DNA of 64,000 nt from Winogradskyella immobilis (GTDB lineage Bacteria > Bacteroidota > Bacteroidia > Flavobacteriales > Flavobacteriaceae). The notes beneath the pieces are model-generated. The model was given only the letters and a program-made list of their open reading frames with translations. It ran no database searches and was not told the DNA's origin. The stretch is from contig NZ_JAIQXX010000010.1 in NCBI RefSeq assembly GCF_021887715.1, positions 49,477-113,476 on the forward strand, written 5' to 3'. Positions 8,988 through 18,300 of the stretch are shown here, piece after piece. The stretch's first letter is position 1. Each line of letters begins with the position of its first letter. Position numbers and translations under genes: made by a program.

Positions 8988-10391
8988 TTATAATTCAGGA
9001 TTTACAGCTAAACTATTAAACAATTTTGCTTTTGTGGTATAGTATTTCTTTTGCAACTCAATAGCTTTTAATTGCCCGTCAATAAGTTTAGACTCTCTAG
9101 AATTTACCAAAAACAACGAGCTTTCACCTAACTGAAATTTTCGTTCTTCAGCTCTTAACATTTGCGTATAATCTGTAATCATTTGAGACATTACACCATT
9201 TTGAATAACATAAGAATCTAATTCTTTTTGAGTTGCCGTAACTTTATTAGAAATCTTTATTCGCGTAGCGTTAATCTCATAATCTACATCTTTAATTTTA
9301 AGCTTCGCTAATTTTAAATCTCCGCGTTCTTTTCTTAAAAACAATGGATAACTAATATTAACTCCTGCTTTATATTCTGATGTACTGAATGATCGAGAGA
9401 CTCGCGGTGTTTCACTTAAAAAATTGTATTCTAAATCTATTTTAGGCAAAAGTTTATTCGCTTTTAAACGTCGTTCTAAATTAAGGTTTTGTTTTTTATA
9501 ATCTAACGATAACAACTTAGGGTGTTGATCTACAGAAAATTCATTTTCACGAAGTGCAGATGTATTAAATGTATCATCAATAATACGTTCACTATTAACA
9601 TTTGGTATAATATTATCTTGTAATTCTAGAGGTGTGTTATCATCTAACCATAAATAGTTAGACAATTTTAATGATGCTTTTATAAGCTTTACTCGTGTTT
9701 TTTCAAAATTCAGTTTACGGTCATTCACCGCTATACGTGCTTCAATAGAATCTATCGCTGCGCGCTCACCAACTTCCACGCCACGTTTAACACCAAGAAA
9801 ACGTTGTTCTGCGTTTACTAAAAAGTTTTCGAATACTTGATTTTCTTTGTACGCTTTTAACCATTCAAAATACACAACTGAAGCTTCAAACAAAATGTTA
9901 TTAACATAGATATCTCTATCTGCTTTAGCTTGTTCTTTAAACAATTTTGCCTGTTTTAATGCTGCCATTCTTTCATTAATTAACAAGCCTCTTGCTGCGG
10001 AAAAACTAAATCCGGCAGAGTACAAACCTCCTTCGGGAACATCGGCTTCAGGATTTAGAAACACTCCTGTATTTTCTTCAAAATTGGCTTTTAATTCAAT
10101 ACCATACCAAGTAGGCACTTTAAATGTAGCGTTTAACTTATCGAAATATTCTAATGATTTAAATTTCTTGCGATCGTAATCTACTTCAATCTTAGGGTCA
10201 AAAGCACCACGAGACTTTAATAGTTTTGCTTGACTTTCATCTATAACTAACTCGGCTTGTTTTACAATTGGATGAAACTTTTTTACAAAACCTAAATACT
10301 CATCAAAACCTAGCACTTCTTTAATCGAGGTGTTTTGAGCATCTACCGTACTAAAAGCAGACATAAAAATAATTATATATAAATACCTCAT
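8988..10391 (-). CDS. TolC-family outer membrane efflux protein
   Basis: A 467-residue outer-membrane channel component. A signal peptide (MRYLYIIIFMSAFSTVDAQ) precedes two similar halves rich in coiled-coil heptads, the layout of TolC/OEP proteins. Segments such as YSAGFSFSAARGLLINERMAALKQA and AGVNISYPLFLRKERGDLKLAKLK, each shown as a family-typical beta strand plus helix, support this. It is the last gene of the TetR-ABC-HlyD-TolC operon; its ATG overlaps the HlyD stop by one base (TAATG), so translation is coupled. It should form the exit duct for the adjacent ABC exporter. Confidence 0.9.
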   Translation of the reverse strand: MRYLYIIIFMSAFSTVDAQNTSIKEVLGFDEYLGFVKKFHPIVKQAELVIDESQAKLLKSRGAFDPKIEVDYDRKKFKSLEYFDKLNATFKVPTWYGIELKANFEENTGVFLNPEADVPEGGLYSAGFSFSAARGLLINERMAALKQAKLFKEQAKADRDIYVNNILFEASVVYFEWLKAYKENQVFENFLVNAEQRFLGVKRGVEVGERAAIDSIEARIAVNDRKLNFEKTRVKLIKASLKLSNYLWLDDNTPLELQDNIIPNVNSERIIDDTFNTSALRENEFSVDQHPKLLSLDYKKQNLNLERRLKANKLLPKIDLEYNFLSETPRVSRSFSTSEYKAGVNISYPLFLRKERGDLKLAKLKIKDVDYEINATRIKISNKVTATQKELDSYVIQNGVMSQMITDYTQMLRAEERKFQLGESSLFLVNSRESKLIDGQLKAIELQKKYYTTKAKLFNSLAVNPEL

Positions 10392-11749
10392 TATTTCTTT
10401 TTTGCTGTTTTATTTGTCGCCGTTTCTGGTTGGTAGTAATTAGGTGGAAAACCGTTTAATTGTCTCCAAAGTTCAAACCAAATAGGAACATCATCTAATA
10501 ATGCCATGGTAAATGCTCCCGATCCTGCACGTACATCTTTTGGCCACTTTTGGTCGTCCTCATCTGGCGCTAATAATACTCTAAACTTACCGTTACTTAG
10601 TGTAATAAAATTTTCTACTGCTACAACTTTTGCGCCATAGGTACCATAAGACACATTTGGCCAACCTCTAAATACAATAGCCGGCCAACCATCAAACTGA
10701 ACACGTACTTTTTCACCAACATGTATCAGTGGTAAATCTATTGGTGACACAAAAGTTTCGACAGCTAAATCTACATTAGCAGGCATAATACCGACTAACT
10801 TCTCTCCTTCTTTAAATGTTTGACCAATACCTGGCACTAATACTTTATTGATATAGCCATCATAAGGTGCTGTGACAAATAAAAGGCCATTTCTAATTTT
10901 ATAATTTGAAACTTGATTATCTAATTTAGTCACTTGTGCTTCGGTATCAAACTGACTCGATTGCGCTGAAAATTTATCGCTTTCTGCTTTTGAAATCTTA
11001 TCTGAAAATTCAACATTTACTCTAGAAATTTCAACCTTAGCATTAATGACTTCGTTTTTACTTGCTAGTAATTTATTGTTTTGAGAAATTAATTTTGCTT
11101 GTGTCTCACGTAATTTAACTGTAGCGTCTTCAACATTTTTTAGTGCTGTAAAACCATCTTTAAATAATGAGTCTGCACGATTGTATTTTGTTTCAGCAAT
11201 TTTTATAGCTGTTTTAGCAGCTTCTAAATCTATACTATCACTTTCTACCTTATACTTAGCTTGAATAAGTTTATTCTCAGCTTGTTCTAGTTTTAATCTT
11301 CGCTCACTAATTAATGCCGATATACGTACATCATTAGCCTTAACTTTTCCTTGATAAGACTCAACAGATAATGCTTTTGCATCGCGTTGTTTTGTTGTAC
11401 GTTCCACAAGTTTAGGGTCAAAATAATCGGTCTTCACTTCTGAGATACGAATAATTGTATCTCCTTTTTTTACAAAAGCACCTTCTCTAACAAACCACTC
11501 TTCTATTCTACCAGGAATTTGAGATTGTATCGTTTGCGGACGTTGATCTGGTGTTAACGTAGTTACGTTACCACGACCAGTAATATTTTGCGTCCATGGT
11601 AAAAACAAAATAATGAAACCAAGTATAGCTGACCCACCTAAAAAGCGATTAAAATACTTATAATAATTACTGTGAAATACACGCTTCCCTGACTTAGAGT
11701 CTGTGATATCTACCGATTTATTAAGTTGATTATGAGATATATTTAACAT
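10391..11749 (-). CDS. HlyD-family membrane fusion protein
   Basis: This 452-residue periplasmic adaptor has one N-terminal membrane span (FLGGSAILGFIILFLPW, about residues 32-50), then a biotinyl-lipoyl half-motif (GRIEEWFVREGAFVKKGDTI), a long helical hairpin between ~125 and 280 and the second lipoyl half (APYDGYINKVLVPGIGQTFKEG, written in part). A C-terminal beta-barrel follows. It should link the inner-membrane ABC protein encoded just upstream (9-bp gap) with the TolC protein encoded just downstream (1-bp overlap). The transported substrate is unknown. Confidence 0.92.
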   Translation of the reverse strand: MLNISHNQLNKSVDITDSKSGKRVFHSNYYKYFNRFLGGSAILGFIILFLPWTQNITGRGNVTTLTPDQRPQTIQSQIPGRIEEWFVREGAFVKKGDTIIRISEVKTDYFDPKLVERTTKQRDAKALSVESYQGKVKANDVRISALISERRLKLEQAENKLIQAKYKVESDSIDLEAAKTAIKIAETKYNRADSLFKDGFTALKNVEDATVKLRETQAKLISQNNKLLASKNEVINAKVEISRVNVEFSDKISKAESDKFSAQSSQFDTEAQVTKLDNQVSNYKIRNGLLFVTAPYDGYINKVLVPGIGQTFKEGEKLVGIMPANVDLAVETFVSPIDLPLIHVGEKVRVQFDGWPAIVFRGWPNVSYGTYGAKVVAVENFITLSNGKFRVLLAPDEDDQKWPKDVRAGSGAFTMALLDDVPIWFELWRQLNGFPPNYYQPETATNKTAKKK

Positions 11750-11758
11750 CGTTTTTTC

Positions 11759-13420
11759 TTATATAATTTCACCGTTTTCTAATGTAATAACTTGACTACA
11801 GCGTTTAGACCAAGTATCATTTGTACTCACCACAATTAAAGCCCAAGGGTTTGATTTACTGGTAAGCATATCTATAATTTCTGAAGCTTCTTCTGCTTCG
11901 AAATGCTCTAACGGATCTTCTAGAATTAATAATTTAGGTGCATCTATAATAGCCCTAGCTAATACAATTCTTTTAACTACTGTAAAAGATGTACGCTTGC
12001 CTTCTGGGTATAAAATAGTATCCAATCCATTAAGGTTTTCTTTTATAAAATCTGTTAGACCTACTTGCTTTGTTACTTTAAGTAATTGATCATCAGAAAT
12101 ATCTTTACTGCCAAAAGTGATGTTTTCTCTAATAGTACCTTCAAAAAGAGACTCATCAGCAAGAGACAAACCTAAATGCGAGCGGTAATAATTAAGATTA
12201 ATATTATGAATATTAGATTCATTAATATATATCTGTCCTTTTGTTGGTGCAATAACTCCTGATATTAAACGTAGTAAGGTGGACTTCCCTGAACCACTTG
12301 CTCCTTTAATTAAAAGCCTACTTTGTGGCTGAATTTTTAAAGACACCTTATTTAAAATATGTTTCTCTCTATCCGGAACATTATAACTCACTTCATTTAA
12401 TTCTAGAGTAAACTGTTCTTGAAAATTAGGCTGAAGTCCTTCTTGGTCTTCAAGCTCTTTATCGACAACTTGTCCCATTTTTTCTAATGAGGTTAGTACA
12501 TCATAAAAAGATTCTAGGCCAAGTATTAATTTCTCTACAGAGTTTATGACCAAAAGAATAATTATTTCGGCAGCTACAAATTGCCCTATGTTCATCTCTT
12601 GATTTAAAACAAGTAGTCCTCCTATAATTAATAAACCCGCTGTAACTAAAACTTTAAAACCTATCATTTGTATAAACTGAATGATTAGAATTTTAAAATG
12701 GTCTTCTCTAGCTTCCAAATAAGCTTCTACCAGATTGTCATTTTTATCTATTGACAATTTTGTTTTACCTGATAGTTTAAAACTTACTATAGTTCTTGCA
12801 ACTTCCTGTATCCAATGTGCAACTTTATACTTATGCTTAGACTCTAACAAACTTGTTTCCATACCTCGCTTTGCCGTATATCTAAATACTACATAAATGA
12901 GTAGTATTAATAAAACACCAAACGCAATAAAAAACGGGTGATAAAACGACAGTAAGATTAATGCAAAAACAATTTGCAAAATAGCAGCAGGAACATCAAC
13001 CAAAACTTTAGCTAATCCTTTTTGTATGGTCAGTGTGTCAAAAAAACGATTGGCTAATTCTGGCGGATAATAATGCCTTAGTGCGCTCATTTTTATTTTT
13101 GGAAAACGGTAAGTGAACTCAAAAGATGCACGTGTGAATATACGTTGTTGAATAGTTTCAATAATTCGCATTTGCATTAATTGTAAAACACCTACAAAAG
13201 AAACACCTACAGTGACCAAAATGACTAGAACAATCCATGAAGTGCTTACTTGAGCTCCTTGAATAAGGTTAATAATGGCTTGTATTCCTAGTGGTAATGT
13301 TAACGCTACTAGTCCTGAAAAAATGGCGTAATAAATAACCTGTTTTATTGCTTTTTTTTCAAGTCTTAATAATCCCACAAGGCGTTGCCAAGGAGACATT
13401 ATCTCTTTAATTAAACTCAT
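11759..13420 (-). CDS. ABC exporter, fused permease-ATPase with atypical nucleotide-binding motifs
   Basis: The first ~310 residues form a six-helix type I exporter domain and the last ~220 a nucleotide-binding domain. Walker A is intact (GASGSGKST, Lys379). The other motifs are not: the position of the LSGGQ signature reads SFTVVKRIVLARAI with no SGG, Walker B reads LLILEDP (Glu501-Asp502 reversed relative to the usual Asp-Glu), and the switch His is replaced in VVSTNDTW. The protein therefore may bind ATP but hydrolyse it poorly, or may follow variant chemistry. It lies second in the TetR-ABC-HlyD-TolC operon, so it is likely to be functional as an exporter. No peptidase C39 domain is present. 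Confidence 0.88.
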   Translation of the reverse strand: MSLIKEIMSPWQRLVGLLRLEKKAIKQVIYYAIFSGLVALTLPLGIQAIINLIQGAQVSTSWIVLVILVTVGVSFVGVLQLMQMRIIETIQQRIFTRASFEFTYRFPKIKMSALRHYYPPELANRFFDTLTIQKGLAKVLVDVPAAILQIVFALILLSFYHPFFIAFGVLLILLIYVVFRYTAKRGMETSLLESKHKYKVAHWIQEVARTIVSFKLSGKTKLSIDKNDNLVEAYLEAREDHFKILIIQFIQMIGFKVLVTAGLLIIGGLLVLNQEMNIGQFVAAEIIILLVINSVEKLILGLESFYDVLTSLEKMGQVVDKELEDQEGLQPNFQEQFTLELNEVSYNVPDREKHILNKVSLKIQPQSRLLIKGASGSGKSTLLRLISGVIAPTKGQIYINESNIHNINLNYYRSHLGLSLADESLFEGTIRENITFGSKDISDDQLLKVTKQVGLTDFIKENLNGLDTILYPEGKRTSFTVVKRIVLARAIIDAPKLLILEDPLEHFEAEEASEIIDMLTSKSNPWALIVVSTNDTWSKRCSQVITLENGEII

Positions 13421-13423
13421 AAA

Positions 13424-14098
13424 TTATGATTTGATGGCGTTAAAAACTAAGTCTTTAAAAAAATCTGTTGGTGTTAAATCCTCATTACAATCTGTTATGG
13501 ATTTAAAATGATCTTTTAAAAAATGTTGATGCAAAGCTCCTTCTACGATAGTACTTGCCAAACTTGAAGCATATTTATAATTAGGGTTAATTTTTAAAAT
13601 CATATCTCTAATTCTCGATATCAATCGTTTATATATAACAAAATAACCTTCTTTATTTTCGCTATCTACCTCTTTAGTTAAATACGATTTTGAATACTCA
13701 TTAATAATAATTTGATTTAGTTTCACTTCATTGATATGAGAAAAACTAAAATCTTCTTTAATAGATCTTGTAACAATTTCAATTGTTTTTGAAAGTTGTT
13801 TCTCGGTATCAGGCATGTTAAACGTTTCAAAGACTAACTGGTATTCTATCCATGCCCAATACCAAGATGTTAAGTATAATAATAGTTTATGCTTACTCTC
13901 AAAATAGCGATATATAGAGCTCTCATTAGAGCTAATAAGTAATCCTAATTTTTTAAAGGTAAAGCTATCAAAGCCTATATCATCAATTAACAATATACTA
14001 TGCTTTATAATTCGTTTTCCTAAATCAGAGGATTCCGGATCTTTTAAAAATATTTTATCTGGAACAGAAATTTTTAAATTTGATAGTAAACTTTTCAT
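13424..14098 (-). CDS. TetR/AcrR-family regulator of the export operon
   Basis: The N-terminal helix-turn-helix lies at about residues 28-72 (IIKHSILLIDDIGFDSFTFK ... SSNESSIYRYFESKHKLLLY), with the hallmark S-I-Y-R-Y-F-x-S-K recognition helix of TetR proteins. The C-terminal ~140 residues form a helical ligand-binding domain without a recognised ligand. It is the first gene of the operon, 3 bp before the ABC gene. A perfect 17-bp palindrome overlaps its promoter, which fits autorepression relieved by a ligand that may also be exported. Confidence 0.9.
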   Translation of the reverse strand: MKSLLSNLKISVPDKIFLKDPESSDLGKRIIKHSILLIDDIGFDSFTFKKLGLLISSNESSIYRYFESKHKLLLYLTSWYWAWIEYQLVFETFNMPDTEKQLSKTIEIVTRSIKEDFSFSHINEVKLNQIIINEYSKSYLTKEVDSENKEGYFVIYKRLISRIRDMILKINPNYKYASSLASTIVEGALHQHFLKDHFKSITDCNEDLTPTDFFKDLVFNAIKS

Positions 14099-14116
14099 TA
14101 CAAACTATTTTGATTG

Positions 14117-14139
14117 CAAATATAATAGTATTACTATTA
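14117..14139 (-). promoter_or_regulatory. Promoter -7 box and TetR-type operator
   Basis: On the minus strand TATATTTG (14124-14117) matches the Bacteroidota -7 consensus TAnnTTTG. Immediately upstream and touching it, TAATAGTA-T-TACTATTA (14123-14139) is a perfect 17-bp palindrome of the size bound by TetR dimers. It lies 25 bp from the TetR start codon, so bound repressor would block the -7 region. Binding by the adjacent TetR protein is an inference. Confidence 0.65.
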
Positions 14140-14213
14140 ATATTGCATATTTAACAATTATTTAGCTCCTAAAAAATTAGGATCTAAATAAAAAAACTAA
14201 AAAGTAGTATTGA

Positions 14214-15167
14214 TTATTTACTGAGAATTGTAGATTTCTCTCTTAATGCTTGCTTAAAATCCGAACGTATTTCTAAAGCTTTATCAATATACTCGATCGC
14301 TTTATTTTTATCGTTTTTATGCTTGTAAATTTGTGCTAATCGGTAGTAAGCCCATTCTTTTGGCACTCCATCTGCAGCAGAGTAGTTTTCTATGTACCTC
14401 ATTAAGCAACGTTCGCCTTTATCTAACTGTACATTGTAATCTGCACAAACTTTACCTATTTGATAGTGCAATGCATTACGTTTATGCTTTTTTTGTGCTA
14501 CTTCTATATTAGAAATTGCTTTATCTGGTTGTTGTTGAGATTCGTATAGATTGGTTAATTTTTCAAAACAATTAATAGATCCTCCAACTTCAATCGCTTT
14601 TTTATAATACGTTTCAGCTAATTTGGGTTCATCATCATATTCGTATATGTAACCTTTAGCTAAATAACCATCTACTAAAGATAATTGTTCTAACTCATTC
14701 GCATATTTTAATGACTTCTTTTTACTTCCACCAACAATTCCTGGTAAAGACATGTATAATTCTACAAGCGCCCATCGTGTATCTATATGCTTAGCATCTA
14801 GCTCTGCTGCTTCTAAAAAAGCTTCTTTAACATCTCCAATAATACCTAAAGCTTTAAATTTATTAACATTAAGTGCTTTCATACCTAAAGCTCCTCCATA
14901 CTTATAATGGTAATTAGCATTAGATGGACTAAGCTCTTTAAGCCGTTTATAATTTTTAATTGCTTCATCCCAGTTTTTCTGATGCCCGTGAGCATCTCCT
15001 AAAAGCTCAATAGCTTTTAAATCTTTTGTATTTGAAGTTACATATGGTGCAATGAGTTTTTCTGCCTTTGCAAATTGTTTTTCGCTTATAAGTGATTCAA
15101 CTGCATCATAAGGCACTTGTGCATAAAGTACAATAGGAAAAAATAGTAGAATTAAAAGGCTTTTCAT
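14214..15167 (-). CDS. Secreted tetratricopeptide-repeat protein
   Basis: I start the gene at 15167 (317 aa) rather than at the ATG 12 bp upstream because the signal peptide begins at MKSLLILLFFPIVLYAQ. The mature protein is made of TPR-like helix pairs, e.g. AIELLGDAHGHQKNWDEAIK, LAETYYKKAIEVGGSINCFE and WAYYRLAQIYKHKNDKNKAI. TPR arrays usually scaffold protein-protein contacts; here the location should be periplasmic. It is divergent from the alpha-2-macroglobulin gene and has no obvious operon partner. No function beyond that can be proposed. Confidence 0.85.
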   Translation of the reverse strand: MKSLLILLFFPIVLYAQVPYDAVESLISEKQFAKAEKLIAPYVTSNTKDLKAIELLGDAHGHQKNWDEAIKNYKRLKELSPSNANYHYKYGGALGMKALNVNKFKALGIIGDVKEAFLEAAELDAKHIDTRWALVELYMSLPGIVGGSKKKSLKYANELEQLSLVDGYLAKGYIYEYDDEPKLAETYYKKAIEVGGSINCFEKLTNLYESQQQPDKAISNIEVAQKKHKRNALHYQIGKVCADYNVQLDKGERCLMRYIENYSAADGVPKEWAYYRLAQIYKHKNDKNKAIEYIDKALEIRSDFKQALREKSTILSK

Positions 15168-15357
15168 CGTTATTAGCAAATTGCTAAATGCAAAAATACA
15201 TTATATGTCTTAAAACTGTTTAGCTTAATATTCTAAAAAAGTCATAAATTAGTTTACGCATTAATTAGTTAACTTCACTCACTATAACAATGCATTAACT
15301 CATTATTCTTTTTTTTGGAACGCATTTTGAATGTCATTTGTTGTAAATACATATATA

Positions 15358-18300
15358 ATGAAACATTACTTAACACTTCTTATACTTATCTGTTTTTCAC
15401 AATTTTCGGATGCTCAAGACGATTATTATGAAAAAGAATGGGCCGCTATTCAAAAGCTAGAAAAAGATGGGCTCACCAAATCCGCATCTCAACGCGTCGA
15501 TGTCATTTATAAACGTGCTAAAGCTAAAGGTCACAAAACACAAATAATTAAAAGTTTATTGTTTAAAAGTAAATACCTTCAAATCTTAGAAGAAGATGCA
15601 CAATTAAAAATTGTTAATCATTTTAAATCTGAAATTGAAACCAGCAATATTGTTACCAAACGCATCTTAGAAAATTTGTTGGCTACGATGTATTGGCAAT
15701 ATTTTCAACAAAATCGTTTTATATTTTATAACCGTTCTAAAACCAAAGAAAAAGTAAGTGATGATTTTAGAACTTGGGATTTAGAAACTCTTTTTGCCGA
15801 AATTCATAAATACTACCAACGATCTCTAAAAAATGGCCTTTTACTTCAGCAAGAAGATTTAAACGAATACAAAATTCTTTTAAATGAAGTTGAAAATTCT
15901 AAAACTTATAGACCTACCTTATACGATTTACTGCATCATAATGCTTTACAATTTTATAAAACGGATGAAAATAGCATTACGCAACCAGCATATCAATTTA
16001 AAATTGATAATCCAGATTTTTTAGCTAACAGCGATTTATTTATCAACTTAAAAATTACTTCTAAAGATTCTGTAAATCTTCAACTTAATGCACTTAAAAT
16101 ATATCAAAATTTACTAAAATTCCATCGTAGCAATTCTACATCAAAAGCTTTTGTTAACCTCGATATTGAACGTTTAAATTTCATTAAAGATCATGCTACT
16201 TTTGATAACAAACTAGAAAAATTACTAGAAACACTTAAAATTAAAGTTACTGAATTAGTGGATTCTCCATTATCTGGTTTATATCATTTTGAAATGGCTC
16301 AGGTTTTAAAAAACCAAAGTTCCGCATATAATCCGCAAGACATAGACCATACCAATCGTTGGAAAGCTAAAGAAGCTCTTGACCTATGCAATACAGTTAT
16401 TTCAAAATTCCCAGATAGTGATGGCGCAAAGAAATGTGGCGTTTTAAAACAGCAAATTTTAAACCCAGATATTGCCATTAGAACTGAACAGTTTTTACCG
16501 ATTAACAAACCTTCTCGTGCACTTGTAACCTATAAAAATTTAGACAGCCTTAATTTTAAAATTTATAAGGTTAGAAAAGCACAGCTAGATCGTTTTAATA
16601 AACTATATCAAGCTGATGATAAAGCTCAATTTTTATCGCGATTAACCCCTAAAACATCATGGATTGCAAAACTCACTAACGAAAACGATTACCAATTACA
16701 TAGTACAGAAGTGGTTTTACCAAAGCTTGAAAATGGATTTTATATTATTAAAACAGAAACTTTAAATAAAGACAACGTCTTTGCAGCGACACATATACAA
16801 GTTACTGATTTGGTTTTGGTAGAGTCTTCAGAAAAAGAAAAGTATCACTATCAAGTTATTGACAGAAATAATGGCAAACCTATTGTTAATGCTAAAGTAG
16901 AACTGACTTATTCTTTAAATAATGGTAGTAACCGTTGGACAAATCAATATACTACAAACAATGATGGCAAATTTATTTTTAATAAAGATCATAGCACCTA
17001 TCGTGATATAGATATTAAGATTACTCATGCAAACGATGTTGCCAATTTCGATGGTTTTTATATCTATAGAGATTATAATCAACCTAAAAACAACAACACT
17101 CAGCATAGCACTTATGTATTTTCTGACCGCAGTATATACAGACCAGGACAAACAGTCTATTTTAAAGGTATTATTACGCAAAAAAACGCTTCTATTACTG
17201 AGGTTGCTTCTAATAAAAAAGTAAAAGCCACCTTACATAACGTTAATGGTGAGCAACTATCTGAACTAGAATTTACGACCAATGCATATGGCTCATTTCA
17301 TGGCGAGTTTGTTTTACCAAGCTCAGGTTTAACGGGGAATTTTAATATTAAAATTCATTCATCAAGCACAGGTCAGAAACGTCATTATTTTTCGGTAGAA
17401 GAATATAAACGCCCTAAGTTTAAAACTACATTTCAACCGATTACAGACACTTATAAGGTTAATGATAGTGTCACTGTAAAAGGGAACGCTTTGGCTTTTG
17501 CCGGAAGCAATATTACAGATGCTAAAGTAGTTTATCGTGTAAAACGAATTGTACAATTACCACGCTGGTATTATTGGAGACGACCGTCTTATAATTCTGC
17601 TCCTCAAGAAATTACATTTGGAGAAAATAAAACCAATGCAAAAGGAGAATTTGAAATTAGCTTTAAAGCTATTCCTGATGCTACTGTAGACAAAGACAAT
17701 CTTCCTGTTTTTAATTACGAAGTCACAGCAGACGTTACAGATATTAATGGAGAAACACGCAGCGCAACCACTACAGTAAGTGTTGGTTACCATACGTTAA
17801 TAGCAAACATTATAGCTCCAAGTACTATAGATAAATCTAAAAAAGATATAGGAATTGGCTTAAATACAAGTAATTTAAATGGTGAGTTTGCTCCTGCAAA
17901 AGGCATACTAAAAATCTATAAACTTACAAGCCCTAAATCTGTATTGCGTCAACGTTCATGGGATGCTCCCGATTATCAAGCATTAACCGAATCAGAATTT
18001 AAAACTCTATTTCCTAATGAACCTTATAAAGATGAACACTTAGTTACCAATTGGAAAAAAGGTAAACTGGTTTTTGAAACCGATTTTAATACTGAGACTT
18101 CTAAAACTGTTCAATTAAAACGTATAAAAAATTGGGCTTCGGGTAAGTACATTATTCTTTTAGAAAGCAAAGATAAATACGGTCAATTGGTAAAAGACGA
18201 AGTCTACACTACTTTATACAGTGATAATGACACCTCAATTTCTGATCAGCAATTATTCGATATTAAATTATCCAAAACGAGTTATACTATAAATGATACT

